The translations under genes and the position numbers were made by a program. Positions 25,365 through 36,664 of a DNA stretch of 64,000 bases are shown in pieces (within the stretch, counting starts at the first letter, position 1; each line of letters opens with the position of its first letter). The DNA is taken from NCBI GenBank assembly GCA_000442125.1, contig KE546966.1:2281471-2345470 (forward strand). The letters are read 5' to 3'. The stretch comes from Opeltia flavorubescens (taxonomy: Eukaryota; Ascomycota; Lecanoromycetes; Teloschistales; Teloschistaceae). Below the pieces are notes generated by a model. The model was not told the DNA's origin, made no database searches, and saw only the letters and a program-made list of their open reading frames with translations.

Positions 25365-26378
25365 ATGGACCTATCACAACACCTCGAAGAGCTCGCCACA
25401 GGTCTAACCAGGTGCGAGCGAGGACGAGAGCCAAGCGCTGACGATCTGCTGCGATGGAGCCGCCTGTTTGGCTATCCAGCATCCGAGGCGCGAGATCGCG
25501 TCACCCAGCTTCGCGCACATGTCGATAAATCACGACTAGCAGACGAGCAATGGCATATGATCAGGCCTGTCAAAGAACCCGAAGGTCACGACCGTGAGAG
25601 CTACGAACACCAACTGGAGCTTTGGTCTACTGAATCGAAAGAAGGCTTGCAGCATACTGCTGACATCGATGCTATATACGTCTTCAAGCTCGGAGGACCG
25701 CTCACAGACATCAATGACCTTAGACACAGTATCGGAGTTTCAGCAAAGCGGAAGAGAGGTGAAGAGGAAGACGGTGACGCCATCTTCGCACGTGTGGATG
25801 GACATGCAAAGTCTGTCATCCAGGAAAGGTTCAGTAACCAGCTATCACACATCTGCTGGCGCCCGACTTTCATCAAGCTTTCGCAAGCCCCGAAAGAGCT
25901 CTCGGACTTCTCTATCTACCCTACCATCGGCATCGATTCGACCCTTCCTCAACACCGACTTCAGGACGCCAGCCAAACTCCCTCCCCCGCACAGAAAGAG
26001 TATCCGGTATGGTATTTCTTCTACGGGACCCTGATGGATCCAAAGACTCTTGGGAAGTGTATAGGTGATCCGTTCCTACACCACTCTCCGACCGCTTTGA
26101 GACCTGCATATATCACAGGGGGCAGATTGAGGAGTTGGCAAGGCAAGTACAAAGCTCTCGTTGACGGACCTGCTGAGGCTGAGATTGAGGGTTGCGCGTA
26201 CGAGGTGGGTTTCGCGGAGGAAGAGGATTGCCTGAGGTTTCGGGAGACGGAAAAGTATGAGGTTGTGAGGTGTCACATTGGGTTTCTTGATACGGTTTAT
26301 TATGATGGGTTTGAGGAGAGGGAGGAGGTTGAGGGGCTTACTTTTCGGTTTAGGGGGGAGGGGGAGTTGGATGGGTGA
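25365..26378 (+). CDS. protein with C-terminal gamma-glutamylcyclotransferase (AIG2)-like domain
   Basis: Single exon, 337 residues. The first 190 or so form an unrecognised helical and linker region, with KRKRGEEEDGD near 125-135 as a possible basic patch. From about residue 215 the sequence YPVWYFFYGTLMDPKTLGKC gives the YGTL signature of the gamma-glutamylcyclotransferase/AIG2 fold. GGRLRSWQGKYKALVDG and a region with EIEGCAYEV follow, then LRFRETEKYEVVRC containing the second acidic segment of the fold. Related enzymes cyclise gamma-glutamyl groups to 5-oxoproline; many fungal AIG2-like proteins have no tested activity. The N-terminal extension is unusual and may be a partner-binding region. 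The ATG at 25365 is the first in frame. Confidence 0.85.
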   Translation: MDLSQHLEELATGLTRCERGREPSADDLLRWSRLFGYPASEARDRVTQLRAHVDKSRLADEQWHMIRPVKEPEGHDRESYEHQLELWSTESKEGLQHTADIDAIYVFKLGGPLTDINDLRHSIGVSAKRKRGEEEDGDAIFARVDGHAKSVIQERFSNQLSHICWRPTFIKLSQAPKELSDFSIYPTIGIDSTLPQHRLQDASQTPSPAQKEYPVWYFFYGTLMDPKTLGKCIGDPFLHHSPTALRPAYITGGRLRSWQGKYKALVDGPAEAEIEGCAYEVGFAEEEDCLRFRETEKYEVVRCHIGFLDTVYYDGFEEREEVEGLTFRFRGEGELDG

Positions 26379-27200
26379 GTAGAGGGGAGAGGGAAGGGGG
26401 CTGTTCTGGTGGATGGGGGGATAGGTTTTTTTGGTTGTTGTAAGAGGGTGTGGGTTGGGCTTCGGATTTTGACTGCGATAGTCAAATCACGGTGCAAACG
26501 GTATTTCAGGAGAGAATACTCGTAGCGAGAGCTGAGATACGGTCATGTCCCTGCCCATGATTGACCCAGAGTGGAAGAAAGAAGATAATCACTATGATTT
26601 CGTCTACTGTGTCACACTAATTTATTGTTCTTCGCACATCAATGGAGCGGCAATGATTCAAATTGTGGATCTATTTGCTCGAACCTTCCAAAAGAGAAAG
26701 AGAAAAAGCTTGCCTGATCGTAAGATTACATAGCGACATGACCCAATCTCACAATGTCCCATCCAAAAACACCGAAAAGACTCTGCCAAAAAGACTCATC
26801 TATATCCCTTCCATACACCGTGGGAACAGGTTTCTCGCCGCCGATTGATGAGGCAGATTTCTTATAGAGCATATGAAAAAGAGTGTGTGGTGGGAATATG
26901 TACTCTTATGTAGAACATATGTATTCTTAGCTTCTTAAACAAAGATAATCCGTCTCATCATACCTGATACAAAGACCGATCCCATAATTTGCCATTTGAA
27001 AACCCTGAAAGCGCCCTGCCAGGAAACCCCATTTCAGATCCCTTTCAACATGGTGACAGTTGGAATCTCCGCGCCAGAAAGGGGGGCTGACTTCGTACAG
27101 ATGTATCCCAAGCAGTGATTGGAGGAAATGAAACGAAAGAACCCCTGCTCGCCCCAACCAGATCCTACCCGTCGGAGTTCTCTCCTCTTCCAATGCACAG
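26379..27200. other. convergent 3' intergenic
   Basis: 822 bases between the 3' ends of the AIG2-like gene (+) and the second P450 (-). Some short frames exist, none with coding character. I see no repeat or RNA gene. Confidence 0.5.
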
Positions 27201-29125
27201 CTAAACAAATCGAACTTTCAATCCTCCCTCCCTCCCCTTCTCACCCCCCACACCACCGCCGGAGAAAAAATCATGAGCCATTCTCATATCTTCATCGCTC
27301 GTTTCGTGGAGTTGCATCCCCATCCTCATCCCCATCCTCATCCCCATCTTCATCCCCTTCCCCATACCTCCCTCTTCCTCATCCTCATCTAGCATGAAAT
27401 AAGCGAATAAATTCCCCACCACCACGACGAGTTCTTCCCACGCGATCGCTCGGCCTGGACAGGATCGAGAACCTTTTCCGAAGGGCACGAGGAATTTGCG
27501 CTCGAATTCTAAGAATGGGTAGGAGGAGGAGGAGGGGGAGGAGGATGGGGAGGGGGATGAGGGTACGAGCCACCTCTCCGGCCGGAAAACACGCGGTTCG
27601 CTGAACACGGACGGGTGGAGGTGGATATCTCGGAGGGATGTACTTATTACTGTTCCCGCGGGGATTGTAAAGATTTGAGAGTTGGAAGGAGAGGGGGAGG
27701 AGGAGGAGGAGGAGGGGGTGTAGTGTATGGGGGTGGGTGAGAGACGAGGCAGCCGGTTTGATTCTAGAGATAACCGCAAAGCTTCTTTTATGCTGGCTAT
27801 GAGAAATGGGCAGTTTTTGCTCAGGAGCGCAAAGGTGAGGATCTCCCGCTTTTTCGGAGATGAAGGGGATGGTGGCGGTGTTGGCAAGTGGCTGGATTTG
27901 GTGAGGGCGGTGAACTCGGATGCGAGGATAGAGAGGGAGTGAGGGGAGGAGAGGAGGTGGTAGACTGCTATGCTTAGGGCTGCGCCGACGGCTTCTGTGC
28001 CGGCGCCGAGGATCATGGTTGTTTCTTCTAGGAGACGGAGGGGGTGGGTTTCTTGGGGGGAGAGCTTTGAGGCGAGGAGGGTGGAGAGGAGGGTTGGTTT
28101 TTCGGCTTTGGATGAGATGGTGGTCGAGGGGTTTTGGGCGATGGAGTGGATCTGGGCGAGGATATCCTTTGTCTGATGTTAGCATGTTCGGCTTCTTGAG
28201 GAGATGGGAATAGGATTGGAGATGGGGGATAGGGATTGAAGGGAAGGGGGACAAACATCCTGCATCCTCAACACCTCAACAAACGGCCTTGCAGATCTAT
28301 CTAACATAAACCGTGGCAGGGACGCCATCAGATCGAACACCCGACTGAAATGCCTATGCCAAAGCGCCACTCTTGCCAGTGTCTTGAACATCTTCATATA
28401 CCGCGGCGCAGTCTCAGGATGCGTCATGTAGTCCGTCCCTCGAGGTAGCATTATTCCAGAAACGATGTCCGAAGCGAGCATCCAGAATGTACTCGACATA
28501 TTCACAACCTGTGATCTAGGTGGACCTTCTTTTAGAATTGAGTCTAGGCGGTCGAGAAGACGTCCGACGCAGCTTTCGATATGCCTACTCACGGCCGGAG
28601 ATGTTGCGAATGATCGTGCGATTGCTGATCGGCGCTGACGGTGCAGTGAGGATGAACTTGTGGCGAATGTGGAACGTGGGATACCGGCGAAGTTGTAGTA
28701 CCATGGGTCTTTATGCAATGTGGTGCTGGAGGTATAGAATTTGTCGAAGAACTCGGGGTCGCGGATGTGGAGTTCGCTGGGGTTGATGCGGATTATGTTT
28801 CCTATTGGAGGTCATTAGGAGATTGAATTGGAAGTGGGAGGAGGGGGGGATCTGTACCGTATCTCTCGTGCATGTCATCGATGTGCTTTGAGAACCTGCC
28901 TCCGCAGAGACAGTCGTAGTAAGTTTCGTACCAGCCTGTTGCGGCGGCGAGGCGTGGGCCGGGATATCCAGCCAAGGGATGGAAGAAGAGTCTGTATAGT
29001 ACAAGGGCTATGCAGAAGCCAGCTGTAGCCACGAAAGTAAATATGATGAATATTTCCAAAGAGAGCAAAGAGAGTGTTCCGGTGGACTCAAACAATGGTG
29101 ATCGGACGAACTGGAACATCGTCAT
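27201..29125 (-). CDS. cytochrome P450 monooxygenase, trichodiene-oxygenase-like class
   Basis: Minus-strand exons 29125-28858, 28801-28257 and 28166-27201 give 592 residues. The donor GTACAG joins HERYG to [10 protein letters not shown] and GTTTGT joins LRMQD to DILAQIHSI. The start is the ATG at 29125; the frame runs further upstream but without another ATG in good position. A membrane anchor (about 20-45) precedes [10 protein letters not shown]. The I-helix is [10 protein letters not shown] (about 326), ExxR is EALR (about 400), PERW is present, and the haem loop [18 protein letters not shown] has its Cys near 507. The ending DMRMAHDFF is typical of the class. It is about 80 residues longer than usual because of Ser/Pro-rich inserts between the K-helix and haem loop and a Met/Gly repeat near the C-terminus. 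ER membrane location and monooxygenase chemistry follow from the family; the substrate is unknown. Confidence 0.9.
27313..27366 (-). repeat. 12-bp minisatellite inside P450 coding region
   Basis: About four copies of a unit close to CCTCATCCCCAT (plus strand) lie in the last exon of the second P450. They are read on the minus strand as alternating Gly-Met-Arg/Lys-Met residues ([14 protein letters not shown]). The unit is a multiple of three, so copy-number change keeps the frame. Confidence 0.8.
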
Positions 29126-30524
29126 GGTTGGTTGCAGATCCTTTACAAGGGAAGCGTCAATGCTGTAGAAGCTAAAATGATCTTTGACAATATTCAAAGA
29201 GAAGGAAGTATAGCAAAGACTTCAATGAGTGGCATGAGTTTGCAAAAGTAATGAGCGGACTACGATCCATCAGATAGATACTGAGTACGTAGATACATCC
29301 AAAATTTCTGTAGAGAAAAAGTCACACGAGCAACCGACACAAACATGACGGAATAGATGCAGGGAAATCTAGAGATGAACGTAGAGGTTGAAGCTCTATT
29401 AGGGGTACATGTTTCGGAACATGCAGCCCCATGGGATCACCTTCACTCCATTGGATTCACTCCCAATTGATACCAAATATGTTTGCATCTCTCCTACTGA
29501 AGGGACACGTTATCTGTAGGGTGTTAATGTCATTTTATGAGGAGGTGTATGATGATGTCCGACGCGTTAATACGCATGATCACGCTGAACCTTGAGATGA
29601 TAGGGAATGGTGAAATCTCTGAGGGGAAGATACCTGAAAACTTTGTTGGTTCGCGAAGGAGGAGCTTCTGACAATTGTCGCCAAGTGAGACGGCCGGTAG
29701 GATTGTCTCTAAGTAGACTTAATTGGATGGGACTCATTGGTTGTAATTGTTCGTTTGGTACATGGTGCGTTCAGGGGGATCTTTTTGATGAGCTCTGACG
29801 CACGGCGCAGGGCGATAGCTCTCTTTTACGGCATCCTTCTTCATGGCACCCATGGATTCAGGAGACTGTGGTCAGACGATGGCTCTGAAGACGGAGAATG
29901 GATATTTGAAGTGATATAAATTGAATGATGCATGTGACATATCATGAAAGACCTCACCTATTTACCTATATGGTTCATTTCCACGCCCAATAATCGGGAC
30001 AAATGCAGTGACTAGCCGTGGTTCAAGCGAATTGTCCTATCATTTGAACTGGTGTTGAATCTAGCATTGTCACAGCGAGCCCGCCGTCATTTAGAATCGA
30101 TATATCGGAGAAATTCAAGGGGAAGCCTGCGATATAGGCAAGGGAAACGACTTAGACGACCTGAGACTATGAAGCACAGATATCATGGAAGTGATGATTG
30201 CCGGAGTGATAGAAGTGAAGTCCGCCTGCTTGACCTGATCTGGATCTTGGATAGATTCTGAGCTTGCAATTGGCTACAATCCCGTAGGAGATACAATATA
30301 AAATGGGGACCATTAAATGTAAAAAAGTGGCATAGTCGTTCTAGGCGTCTAATTGGATACAGAAAGTCGTCGGGGTGGACTGAACTTCATCTTGACGCAA
30401 GTTTCATTCCCGATGTACTGCCTTGCTCAAGCCACTCGCTGTAATTGCTCACAAAGGTCCGTCACCGAAGGCGAGGTTTCGATATATCGGACTCCGGGTG
30501 TATGGAATGACGGCTACTACGCCT
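29126..30524. other. intergenic, P450 promoter side
   Basis: 1.4 kb between the start of the minus-strand P450 and the 3' end of the minus-strand ankyrin gene. It contains the P450 promoter. Moderately AT-rich; I see no gene, repeat or RNA. Confidence 0.5.
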
Positions 30525-33500
30525 TCAATCTTCGTAGGGTCTTTGATAGCCGTTGTAGTGATCATTGGTATTGATCACTGGGACGCCACCCATCTCCTCG
30601 TCAGAGTCAGACTTGGAAGATTGTTCGCTCCTGCCATCCTGATCGTCGTCTTGATAGTCTTGATCATGGTTCGAGTCGTCATCGTATCCTTCCCGGTCCT
30701 CTTGCTCACCGGCAGACTGCATATTGGGATCTTCCGTCGTGGACTCATCTTGCTGAGACTCGATCTCGGTAATCCTGTTGGCGTTTGGTCTCCAACCGCA
30801 TTTGCCGCATATAACACAATTGTATATATCTATTGTTTTTTGGATATCGATTCTCAGTCGCGGACGATACCTCGTAGGTGCGAGGATGTCGTCAGAAACT
30901 TTCCACCCATTTCCGTGATCATTCTGGTACACCTGCTCGACGTCCAATCCAGCTTTCTCTAAAGCGCGTTCCCACGCATAGCCTGCTCCGAAAAGATGAG
31001 CCCATTCTGTTACGGAGTAGCCCTCATTATCGACTGCATATTTATCTGCACCCTTCGTGATGAGTAGTGCTATCGCATCAATCATCATCATTTCAAGTAC
31101 TGAGCCTCGAAGAGTCAGAGGCCGTGGTTGGGTAAAGAATCTGTTCGATGTTATAGCATGCAGGCAGCCACAGCCGTCATAATCTCTCGTCCCTAGGTCT
31201 GCACCATGTGCAAGTAGAATTAATATATTTCGCGAAAGGTCATTGCCGACCTTATCACTTGTTGCAGGTGCAGGGATAAACTTAAGTAGCATCAGAAGCA
31301 AGGAAGTCTGTCCGTATGTATCTTTCCTATTCAAATCTATGGAATACTTGTCATATTTTAGAATCAATGCCAGTGAAGCCTGATAGATTCAGTACAACGT
31401 GATGTCTTGTAATTCTCTTTGACTTACCGCGGGGCCGGTAAGCAACGTTTCATTAAAAACACTGTCGGCTGCTTCCTCGTTAAATTTTTCTAGGAGTGTA
31501 TCTGCGCCCGCTTCTAGTAGACATTGATCAATGGCTAAATTTGAATCCAAAGATGTCTGATCTATTTCGAAATAATTGGTGCATTGCTGACCGAGGGGAA
31601 CACTAAACAAAATTGTCATTTCATCACATACTAGTCGTGCATCACGATGCTTGGTAGTGGATTCGCGGCTTAACATGACTCTTTATCTTACCATAAGCAT
31701 TATACAAATCTCACATATGAGATACCGGGCGGAAAACTCATGCTGATATAAGGCTGTCGAACGTTTACATGCTACCATAGGCTTGGAAAGAGGAAAGTCG
31801 CGAAACTTACACATAAATCGACCCATCCAAGCCAATTATTTTCTCCATGGAATCGACGTCGGCGCCATGGTTGACGAGGAACCGACACGAGTCAATTTTG
31901 TTGTCGTAAATTGCATACTGCTGACGTCAGTAACCTTGATTCATCCATCTTCATGCACACCCTTGACCCACGTTCAATAGCGATCTTCCTTCGACATCGC
32001 AATCATGGAGAGAAGCCTCGCCGGAATTGAAAAGCTCTACCATCCAGCCTACGTCGCCAGATCTTACAGCTTGAATAATCTTAGCGTCTTTGGGGACAAT
32101 GGGATGATAAGAGATCCTCGGATGAGGGCTATTGAAGCCTGAACAGGTAAGTTGCTGAATGAAAGATGCAGATATTTTGATCGGCTTGGTGCTATGAGTG
32201 GGCAGGAGGCTGATGTTTCCATGAAGATAATCAAGTGCACTAAGAACCGATCCCATTTCGTTGTCAGACATCCGCGTACTTGGGCTGTATGAACCACGCT
32301 TGACAGATACAACCGCGGTACAATCACTCATGTCGAAGATCTTCGTGGATTGTCTCATCCGTTTTTGTCGCGCGTGATTGCTGCCAATTGGACGATTAGA
32401 TTTGCTTCCGCCAACTTCAATCGCACGTGAAGCGGTAACTATTCCTCGAATCTTCTTAATCTCGTACGAGACATTAGGCTCTTCGCTATCGTCAAGACGC
32501 TTACGTTTTCGGCCCGGGCCAGCTGCATCGGGACTTTTCCCATCGTGGTCTAGTAGGACGTCAATGATTTGCTTAAGATCATCAATTATCTCTTCGGCTT
32601 CATCTGCGTGGTAGATTGTCGTATTTTGTGACGCGAAACGACAGAGCCTATCCATTGCGGCCAGTATGGTTCCCTCATCTTCGAAGGTGACATCATTCAG
32701 AGTATCTCGACTCCTAGTACTAGGCCCATCACTAGCGGATGCGGCACTCGATTCGTTCTTCAAGCAACCATGAATCTGTTGTAGCAGTTCGATTATGACT
32801 CGGGACTGATCTGTCGACATCGCTTGCACTTCATCTAACCTGGAAGCAATCTGCTTGCTGCTGGATTGCATATGCTGCCGAGAAGACTCCTCATTCTGAT
32901 ACAGATGATTAGTGACGGTGTTCGTAATTTGCTCAAGGCTTTCACGCAATTGGCGTGATTTTTCAGTATGGCTTTTGTCGGCGGTACTGATGCCATTTTC
33001 CAGGGTCATCAATGATGTAGTGATATCTTGGGCCTTTACTGTTACGTGGTTTTGTATGGACGTTGACTGTTGACCCATTTCGTTGTGGATTGCACGGATA
33101 GATATCTCGGATCTATGGTGCTGCTCGGTCTGACGAGCATCTCGTGAGGTATCACAGTGACTTCAAAGGGTAGACCAAGTCAGCCGAAGTGAATTCTTCT
33201 TCTCCTTCCTTCCTTGTCGCGACGTCTATTACAAGACTGAAAGAAGATTTATTAAACACGTACAAGACCATCATTTGCAGTTGAATTGTAAGCTCCGCCA
33301 AGTGACCTTTAATTTGGCCATCTAGACGAGTGAAGAACTTTTCTTTCAGGGAAAGCTTGACTCTCTTCCAGGCTCTATCTACATGATGTTTGGCGTGATT
33401 GGGATTGAGAACGCCGAGTTTGGCATTCGCCTCTTGTATGTCCTTCGAACATTGTGAGATCTTCAAATTCAGAGGCTCCCATAAGATTGGGTCTGGAGCT

Positions 33501-33700
33501 TGCTGGGACTGGTAGTGATGAGATAGTACTTGGTGAAGCTGCTGAAGGATGTCTTCTAGGCGCCCTGTTGATTTTAGTAGAGACGTAATAATAGACGGTC
33601 CATCTCGAATATTGTCGATGGTTTGGTAGACAGCCTTCGTGGATTGTATAGAAAAAGCTATCAAGGCAGTGACGGATGCAACGGATGCGACGGCCTCCAT
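30525..33700 (-). CDS. ankyrin-repeat protein with fungal STAND-type N-terminal domain
   Basis: Minus-strand exons 33700-33264, 33160-31972, 31920-31811, 31680-31428 and 31379-30525 give 947 residues, every junction in phase. Residues 1 to about 150 start MEAVASVASVTALIAFSIQS and continue with LLKSTGRLEDILQQL, the pattern of the fungal N-terminal domain found ahead of NACHT/STAND NTPases and in SesA-like proteins. A coiled-coil region (about 160-260) and a linker with RKRKRLDDSEE (possible NLS) follow. Ankyrin units start near 500: CRFLVNHGADVDS, QCLLEAGADTLLEKF, ILILLAHGADLGTRDYDG and LLITKGADKYAVDNEG. A CVICGKCGW motif and an acidic tail (DDSNHDQDYQDDDQDG) end the protein. No P-loop is present, so it is not a complete NLR. 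It may be a sensor or adaptor in non-self or stress signalling, which is inference. Confidence 0.78.
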
Positions 33701-34405
33701 GTCAAATAGCTTGCCACAATGGAAAAGTTACGATATCGAGCAAGCTTGATGATGAGAATATCGAGAAGAAAGCTGCGATCGGAGGTTACTTCCACAGCCT
33801 TTCTGCAAAGGCTGGAGAGCCTCGGCGTCTGTCGAGGCAGAATAAGCCAATGAAACGAGTCCTGACTGCATACCCATCTTCATCGCAGCCAATTTACCAC
33901 CCATGGTTTTCTCTACCATCGACCTCATCCTCTCGTCGTATAGACTACTGCTTCTGCGACTCTCGCATGGGAAACACAAGCTTCTTGAATGACACAAACG
34001 GTACTGTACTAGTGGATGGTTCGTCGGCTGAGTCGCCAATACGAATACGATATTAGCCTTACGCTTGAAGCGCCATCAGATAGCCGAGGTCCGCCCGGCA
34101 CTAGGCTTTTTCAAAATTTTACCTCGAGATATGCAAAAGGTTGGCAAGAGTGAAGAAATTTGGGCTTGGCAGGTCTTCTCCTCTTCACAAATCAATCTAC
34201 AACGAGCAGTTGTGGGATAGGGAGTATTTGATCTGTCGAATTTTGCTATTGATACTATTGAGAAAATCACCTTTGACCTTGTCGCCAATTTACTACTCTG
34301 TATGCGCAAAGAAGAGGGGACCCCCTCTTGATAGGCGATGAAGTTACGCCGGTCGTCAATATACAGACAAAAGCAAGTTCATGGCAAGGTGGCGCAAAAA
34401 CTTTC
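33701..34405. other. intergenic upstream of ankyrin gene
   Basis: 705 bases. The 126-codon plus-strand frame at 33676-34056 overlaps the ankyrin gene start in antisense and shows no domain. It probably serves as promoter for the minus-strand ankyrin gene. Confidence 0.4.
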
Positions 34406-35234
34406 CTATAATAGTGCTTCGTTAGAAATTTTCAAAAATTTCAAAATTGCATGAGAAGTAAGGAAAAATTCGCGGTACATTAAAAGTAGGTCCGATTTTG
34501 AAGGATTGATATTCGGCAGTCCTCGATCATTGAAAGCTTTTTGCTGGACCATTGTTATCCTGACTTTGTTTAGGCAGTCAATTCCCATAAAATGTCGCGA
34601 GTCGTCAAATCGTATCTTCATTGGATCAAAAGTAGTATATGCTCCAAAGACACATTCCATATATCTCGGGATTAGTGATCCAGATCCATCATTGACGTGC
34701 AAGGCGAATGAGACTAGATAATGAACAACAGCCAACCAAAGCACGGCTGTGTGTGTAACACTGGGCCGAGGGCAGCCGGGAAGATGAAGATAGTCAGCGC
34801 ATCTAGGTACCACCACCACCATCAGAGGGATTGCTGCCGCTGTGAGCCCAAAGAGGCTTAGCGTGGGTTTCCAACATACTTTACTCTTCCTACCTTGCAT
34901 GGTATGACATACACCACCCAATGCAAGCCTAATGTCCACAACACCTCCATGTCAGACATGTGACCTGCTAGGCCTGTATCGATACCGCGTCTTTCCTCTT
35001 CGGTACCCCAAATTATCTCATGCACACTGCAATCCCGCACCGAGAAGATGCGACAAAGGGGACTATGCATGATTGGCGTAATGGCTTTTGGGTAAAATGC
35101 CTCATATACTGCCCAGATAGCATTTGATGCAGGTGTGGCTCGCAGTGGGCAGGATCCATGACGTAAGTAGGAATGCTGGCTCTAAATAGGCTGCCCTTGA
35201 AGACAGCCATCCACCATTCTTGAACTTCCAAACC
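34406..35234 (-). pseudogene. possible decayed integral membrane protein
   Basis: The minus-strand frame 34939-34406 (177 codons) has a clear hydrophobic segment (LFGLTAAAIPLMVVVV), then LWLAVVHYLVSFALHVND and a polar end. Other minus-strand frames continue the same character upstream (SDMEVLWTLGLHWVVYVIP near 34950; a hydrophobic stretch near 35200-35300), but no set of splice sites joins them. It may be the remains of a polytopic membrane enzyme or chance. I do not recognise the family. The upstream part would overlap in antisense with the small plus-strand gene that follows. Confidence 0.28.
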
Positions 35235-35599
35235 ATGGCCAAGGCTAGAAGCGAAGACGCAAATGACGCGGTTACAAAGCTTCGTGGGCATATCGAAAAT
35301 TTCAATAGAAAAGCTTCCCAGAAACCTGTCGGCGTAAGTATATTCCTCATTCACGACTACTCGTTCGTGTACTAACCCAAGCCAAGAGCGTGAAGAGCTT
35401 CGACACCGACTTGATGCGGCGAGCTCGGGTCATCGGTGCTACCTGGGCAGGAACAGCTGCTATCGAGATCTACCTTGGCCTTGAGTACGGCAATGCAGGT
35501 GGTGAGACATTTCGGAGCATCTTCCACAGTCATTGCTTCGCAAAATCTGAAGAAATGTACCAGGAACGCTTCATGGTGGAGCCGCAGCCCTTGTACTAG
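35235..35599 (+). CDS. small hypothetical protein, two exons
   Basis: Exons 35235-35333 and 35387-35599 give 103 residues. The intron is textbook: GTAAGTAT donor, TGTACTAACCC branch site and AAG acceptor 53 bases on, with phase kept. The product starts MAKARSEDANDAVTKLRGHI, has a small-residue helix (RVIGATWAGTAAIEIYLGLE) and ends FMVEPQPLY. I do not recognise it. The frame is open upstream to 35190 behind a TAG that follows an acceptor-like site, so a further 5' exon is possible and this may be the C-terminal part of a longer gene. Support rests on the splice signals alone. Confidence 0.42.
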
Positions 35600-36476
35600 G
35601 TATGTCCATCAATGGGACTTTCAAAAAAAGAATTTAGTGATAAGCGGACTGATACACGCAAAGATGTTTTTACGAGCTCTGCTATCGTTCCATTGGAGTC
35701 TCATGATATCCATAAAGAAGGGTTTCTCTCACCAAGTCCGCCTATATACTGTAAACCCCCCTTTGTTGATCGCACTACAGATTCAATCCTCCTGGAGGAG
35801 TCACTCGATCGATGAACATTACCTACTTACGGCCTTTGTTTCTGCCAGCTACTGTTCTCGTGGAATCCGAAGTCCTTCAGGCCGGTCGAAGTGCGACTAT
35901 TGTGCGAGGGTCTATTTGCTCTAGCGACCGCAAGCAGAAGTATATGGTCTGCGAGCATCATAAGTATGCAATCGGTGGTGGTGAGAAAACACAGAAGACA
36001 AAGATTTGACGGTTGACGCTTCTGGTCGTCAAATGAATGTCGAACACGGCCACTTTGGCATGTTTTAATACACTCCCTGCTATTTTGTGGCTTTCTTCTC
36101 TAGTCCTTTGCTCTGCTCATACGTTGAGACTTGCCAGACGTGACGGTAGACAAAGTCGCAGCCAACTGAACCAGGACCCATCCAGTCAGTGTCTTCCCCA
36201 TTCTCTCTAAATGGGCTGGCACCTTCTCCTGAATGGATGCACATCAGGTGGTCCTTGGTTATCGTAATCTCTTTGTTGAAGCATTGATATATTATTTCCG
36301 TTTGTGCGGCCAATTTCCTGATGCAGGAGGCAGATATTGTCAGATCATATGACAATAATATGTTTCTGTGTCTGCCCCGATGTATGGTCGGATCATCAGT
36401 ATCTTTATTAGAACTTCTTGATTAGTCCTTTATCAGCAGCTCCTGAACAAAGGAACAGACAAGAATTGTCATTTGG
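35600..36476. other. intergenic with one weak minus-strand frame
   Basis: The minus-strand frame 36355-36080 (91 codons) reads HLMCIHSGEGASPFRENGED then a Trp/Cys-containing stretch. It has an acceptor-like TGCATCAG near its start but no convincing first exon. It could be the last exon of a small gene; support is poor. Nothing else is seen. Confidence 0.3.
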
Positions 36477-36496
36477 ATGCGCTATCTTGATGAGCG

Positions 36497-36522
36497 GTGT
36501 TGAACAATGGTCTTTGTTGAAA
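36497..36522 (+). promoter_or_regulatory. shared promoter element upstream of RING gene A
   Basis: The 20-base core TTGAACAATGGTCTTTGTTG lies about 142 bases before the ATG of RING gene A. A copy differing at one position sits about 140 bases before the ATG of paralogue C. An AT-rich TATA-like stretch (TTTTTATATATACTG, near 36556-36570) follows about 40 bases downstream. Conservation at matched spacing while the surrounding bases differ suggests a transcription-factor site or transcription-start region. Confidence 0.55.
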
Positions 36523-36664
36523 CAATTCTAAATCATAATGCTGCACAACCCGTACTTTTTATATATACTGGAAGACTTCTCCTACCTTTGGTTGCTGTTA
36601 ATAATCTCTCAATACCTTGAAAGCGCTCCACCCATTACAGCTATAGTATTCCACCTCACTAGCC

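Noticed and set aside
10315-29125. Secondary-metabolite gene cluster
   Set aside because: No PKS, NRPS, terpene cyclase, DMATS or RiPP core enzyme in the window.
29125-29197. Longer N-terminus for the second P450
   Set aside because: The extra frame begins with TTG, not ATG; the ATG at 29125 gives the usual distance to the membrane anchor.
33237-33263. 27-base in-frame intron candidate in the ankyrin gene (GTACGT to TTTCAG)
   Set aside because: Too short for a fungal spliceosomal intron; the longer intron 33263-33161 with a GCTGAC branch keeps phase and joins to the next exon.
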